From AL-N1 sp039178835 (GTDB lineage Bacteria; Chloroflexota; Chloroflexia; Chloroflexales; Roseiflexaceae), in NCBI GenBank assembly GCA_039178835.1, contig JBCDFA010000158.1, forward strand, positions 1-16,309: a DNA stretch of 16,309 nucleotides, given 5' to 3'. Made by a program: the position numbers and the translations under genes. Below are positions 15,356-16,309 of the stretch, piece by piece. The notes under the pieces are model-generated. The model made no database searches, was not told the DNA's origin, and worked only from the letters and a program-made list of their open reading frames with translations. Numbering within the stretch: the stretch's first letter is position 1; each line of letters starts with the position of its first letter.

Positions 15356-15554
15356 GGTTAAGGGTTAGGAATACCTTTGCAGTTTGTCAGTGAACAACTT
15401 CCTCGTCCGTCCACGTCCAACCACCGCACAATTATTGCGAGGTGTGCGCCATCAACAGTGAGGATTTAAAACCTCTTTTTGTTCAGGCCGCCCCGACGGA
15501 CCACCCCGAAGGGCGGCCACGATGAGACCAGTCCAACAGAACTAATCCTTAACC
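15356..15554. mobile_element. Possible MITE-like segment with imperfect inverted ends
   Basis: GGTTAAGGGTTAG (15356-15368) and its near-complement CTAATCCTTAACC (15542-15554) match at 12 of 13 positions and bound 199 bases without a gene. Inside are CGCACA/TGTGCG (15425-15448), GAGG/CCTC followed by five T (15460-15480) and a perfect GGCCGCCC/GGGCGGCC stem (15486-15518). No target-site duplication was found. A structured RNA or chance assembly of repeats is an alternative. Confidence 0.3.
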
Positions 15555-15568
15555 CATCCCCCAAGATC

Positions 15569-15597
15569 TTGTCATCCAGATGCCGCTTTGCTACAAT
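15569..15597 (+). promoter_or_regulatory. Promoter of the Pepco/caspase unit
   Basis: TTGTCA (15569-15574), a 17-base spacer and TACAAT (15592-15597) each match the sigma70 consensus at five of six positions. Transcription would begin near 15604, about 60 bases before ATG 15665. Confidence 0.6.
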
Positions 15598-15664
15598 AGA
15601 CGACACTTCGTCGTTGTTATACTTTTTTGCCAAAATAAACTATACCTTATAGCTGGAGGATCAT

Positions 15665-15970
15665 ATGGAGACCATCCCCTTTCTGGTGACGGTACCTGAA
15701 GAAGATGTGAACGATGAAATGGGTATCTTTCGCCCTGCTGACGGCGATGTTCGTATACAACAAATCCCCGTTGAAACGCTCAAGCACAACCTTACAGCCG
15801 TCTCACAATCAGTTATGGGTGCGCTCGGAGACATAAAACAGGTTGGCCAATTTCGCCTGCAAGAGGTAAAACTCCAGGTTGAGGTGACGGTCGATGGTGG
15901 TATCAATCTGATTGGTACGGCCAATCTCGGTGGCAAAGGTGCAATCACATTGAAGTTTGCGGAGACCTAA
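15665..15970 (+). CDS. Small Pepco/Trypco1-like protein of a caspase conflict module
   Basis: This 101-residue protein starts at ATG 15665 with a strong GGAGGA four bases upstream. There is no signal peptide or membrane segment. Residues 1-32 are probably strand-rich, 33-58 a helix, and the last third runs LQEVKLQVEVTVDGG (65-79) into GGKGAITLKF (89-98). That ending resembles the small constant domains (Pepco, Trypco1/CU044_2847) that occur beside trypsin-like and caspase-like peptidases in bacterial conflict systems. They are thought to couple a sensor or effector to the peptidase; the biochemical role is not established. The caspase-family gene begins two bases after its TAA, so they form an operon. 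The assignment rests on the C-terminal pattern plus the neighbour, and is tentative at the level of domain name. Confidence 0.65.
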   Translation: METIPFLVTVPEEDVNDEMGIFRPADGDVRIQQIPVETLKHNLTAVSQSVMGALGDIKQVGQFRLQEVKLQVEVTVDGGINLIGTANLGGKGAITLKFAET

Positions 15971-15972
15971 GT

Positions 15973-16224
15973 ATGGCAGAACGACGTGCGCTATTGATTG
16001 GTGTTCCAGAGTATCATCGCAGTGAAATTCCTAAACTGCCCTTTATCCAAAACGACATTGAAAGACTTACGCTGGCACTACAATCATCTGATTATGCTGT
16101 CCAAACAATTGGTGTTGATGGCAACCATGCTACAACTGGGATTATCTATGATGCTATTGAAAACATATGTCAGGACTTACGCAAGAATGCCATCACTTCC
16201 TGCGCTGAGTTGTCATCCTATTGA
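15973..16224 (+). pseudogene. Caspase-family peptidase, N-terminal fragment cut by an insertion sequence
   Basis: The 83 codons open with RRALLIGVPEYHRSEIPKLP (4-23), then QNDIERLTLAL (26-36), YAVQTIG (41-47) and ATTGIIYDAIENICQDL (53-69). This is the beginning of a bacterial caspase/metacaspase-like p20 domain: first strand, substrate-loop ND, first two helices. An intact domain would continue to a His-Gly and then a catalytic Cys, both missing here. From about codon 72 the sequence loses resemblance and stops at TGA 16222-16224, while a transposase-like frame starts at 16235. The gene is therefore most likely inactivated by an insertion; the rest may lie beyond the far end of the element. 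ATG 15973 follows GGAG by eight bases and the upstream stop by two. Such peptidases cleave targets in cell-suicide or defence responses. Confidence 0.75.
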
Positions 16225-16309
16225 GGTATCGGGTATGCTAGGCCCTATGAAACACGCTACTCAACCTGTCACGCGTCTGGATTACTGCCAATATCTCGTA
16301 GGAAGCCAG
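16190..16309 (+). mobile_element. Left end of an insertion sequence (continues beyond window)
   Basis: The caspase reading frame loses family resemblance between about 16185 and 16205, and a transposase-like frame begins at 16235. The element's terminal repeat must lie between these points, but cannot be fixed with only one end visible. No partner inverted repeat or target duplication can be seen within the window. Confidence 0.6.
16235..16309 (+). CDS. Transposase, N-terminal fragment (possibly IS701/IS4-like)
   Basis: From ATG 16235 there are 25 open codons to the window edge, preceded by GAGG eight bases upstream. The sequence contains TQPVTRLDYCQYLVGSQ (residues 9-25). The TRLDYCQYL start is what I associate with transposases of the IS701/IS4-like DDE group common in Chloroflexus-type genomes. 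The catalytic DDE residues lie beyond the window, so the family is tentative. Another in-frame ATG at 16247 is an alternative start. The frame itself is open from further upstream (ATG 16187), but that part would overlap the caspase fragment. Confidence 0.6.
   Translation, partial: MLGPMKHATQPVTRLDYCQYLVGSQ

Larger units (their letters stand above)
14601..15664. other. Repeat-rich non-coding region of about one kilobase
   Basis: No gene is supported here. The left edge holds the rmlD promoter. 14670-15050 is a mosaic of GAGCG-rich purine tracts and two kinds of hairpin repeat, listed separately. 15060-15350 is GC-rich with a G7 run at 15271-15277 and a GGGGC/GCCCC hairpin (15274-15296), and looks like further repeat DNA of unknown type. 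15356-15554 is a segment bounded by imperfect inverted repeats. The right edge holds the promoter of the caspase module. Open frames here have unnatural composition and no family resemblance. Confidence 0.6.

Noticed and set aside
15460..15480. GAGG/CCTC hairpin followed by five T as a transcription terminator
   Set aside because: The stem is only four bases and no plus-strand gene lies upstream to be ended; it is kept only as part of the candidate element.

Overview
The window looks like chromosome from a Chloroflexota bacterium, most likely a Chloroflexus-like filamentous phototroph. This is inferred from the protein families and the dispersed hairpin repeats; no marker gene or rRNA is present to settle it. 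Base composition is moderate and genes are on both strands. There are eleven recognisable protein genes (two of them cut), no tRNA or rRNA, and no CRISPR array.

Left part (1-7204, all minus strand). An exported protein of six DUF4397-type repeats runs off the left edge. Then, read on the minus strand, come sufE, a double-length eukaryote-like 6-phosphofructokinase, glycerol-3-phosphate dehydrogenase (gpsA) and a NodB-type polysaccharide deacetylase. The last three lie close together (57 and 20 bp gaps). Together they link the committed step of glycolysis, supply of glycerol 3-phosphate for lipids, and trimming of an envelope polysaccharide.

Middle (7769-11549, plus strand). An OpgC-like membrane acyltransferase is followed by a large GT39-like membrane protein. 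The latter carries a beta-sandwich region and two C-terminal W..GG..FG repeats. It meets a GNAT gene tail to tail with a 13-bp overlap.

Right-middle (11537-14600, minus strand). A tight operon, rmlD > double-GT2 glycosyltransferase > GNAT acetyltransferase, has a clear sigma70-type promoter in front of rmlD. A 4-bp ATGA overlap and an 8-bp gap point to translational coupling. It probably makes and transfers dTDP-L-rhamnose or a related sugar for cell-surface glycan.

Right end (14601-16309). About one kilobase of non-coding DNA is crowded with dispersed hairpin repeats and holds a 199-bp segment bounded by imperfect inverted repeats that may be a small non-autonomous mobile element. After a good promoter comes a two-gene unit: a small Pepco/Trypco1-like protein and a caspase-family peptidase. 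The caspase gene is broken about 80 codons in, before its catalytic residues, by the end of an insertion sequence whose transposase begins at 16235 and continues beyond the window. This interrupted caspase-type conflict module is the most notable system here.
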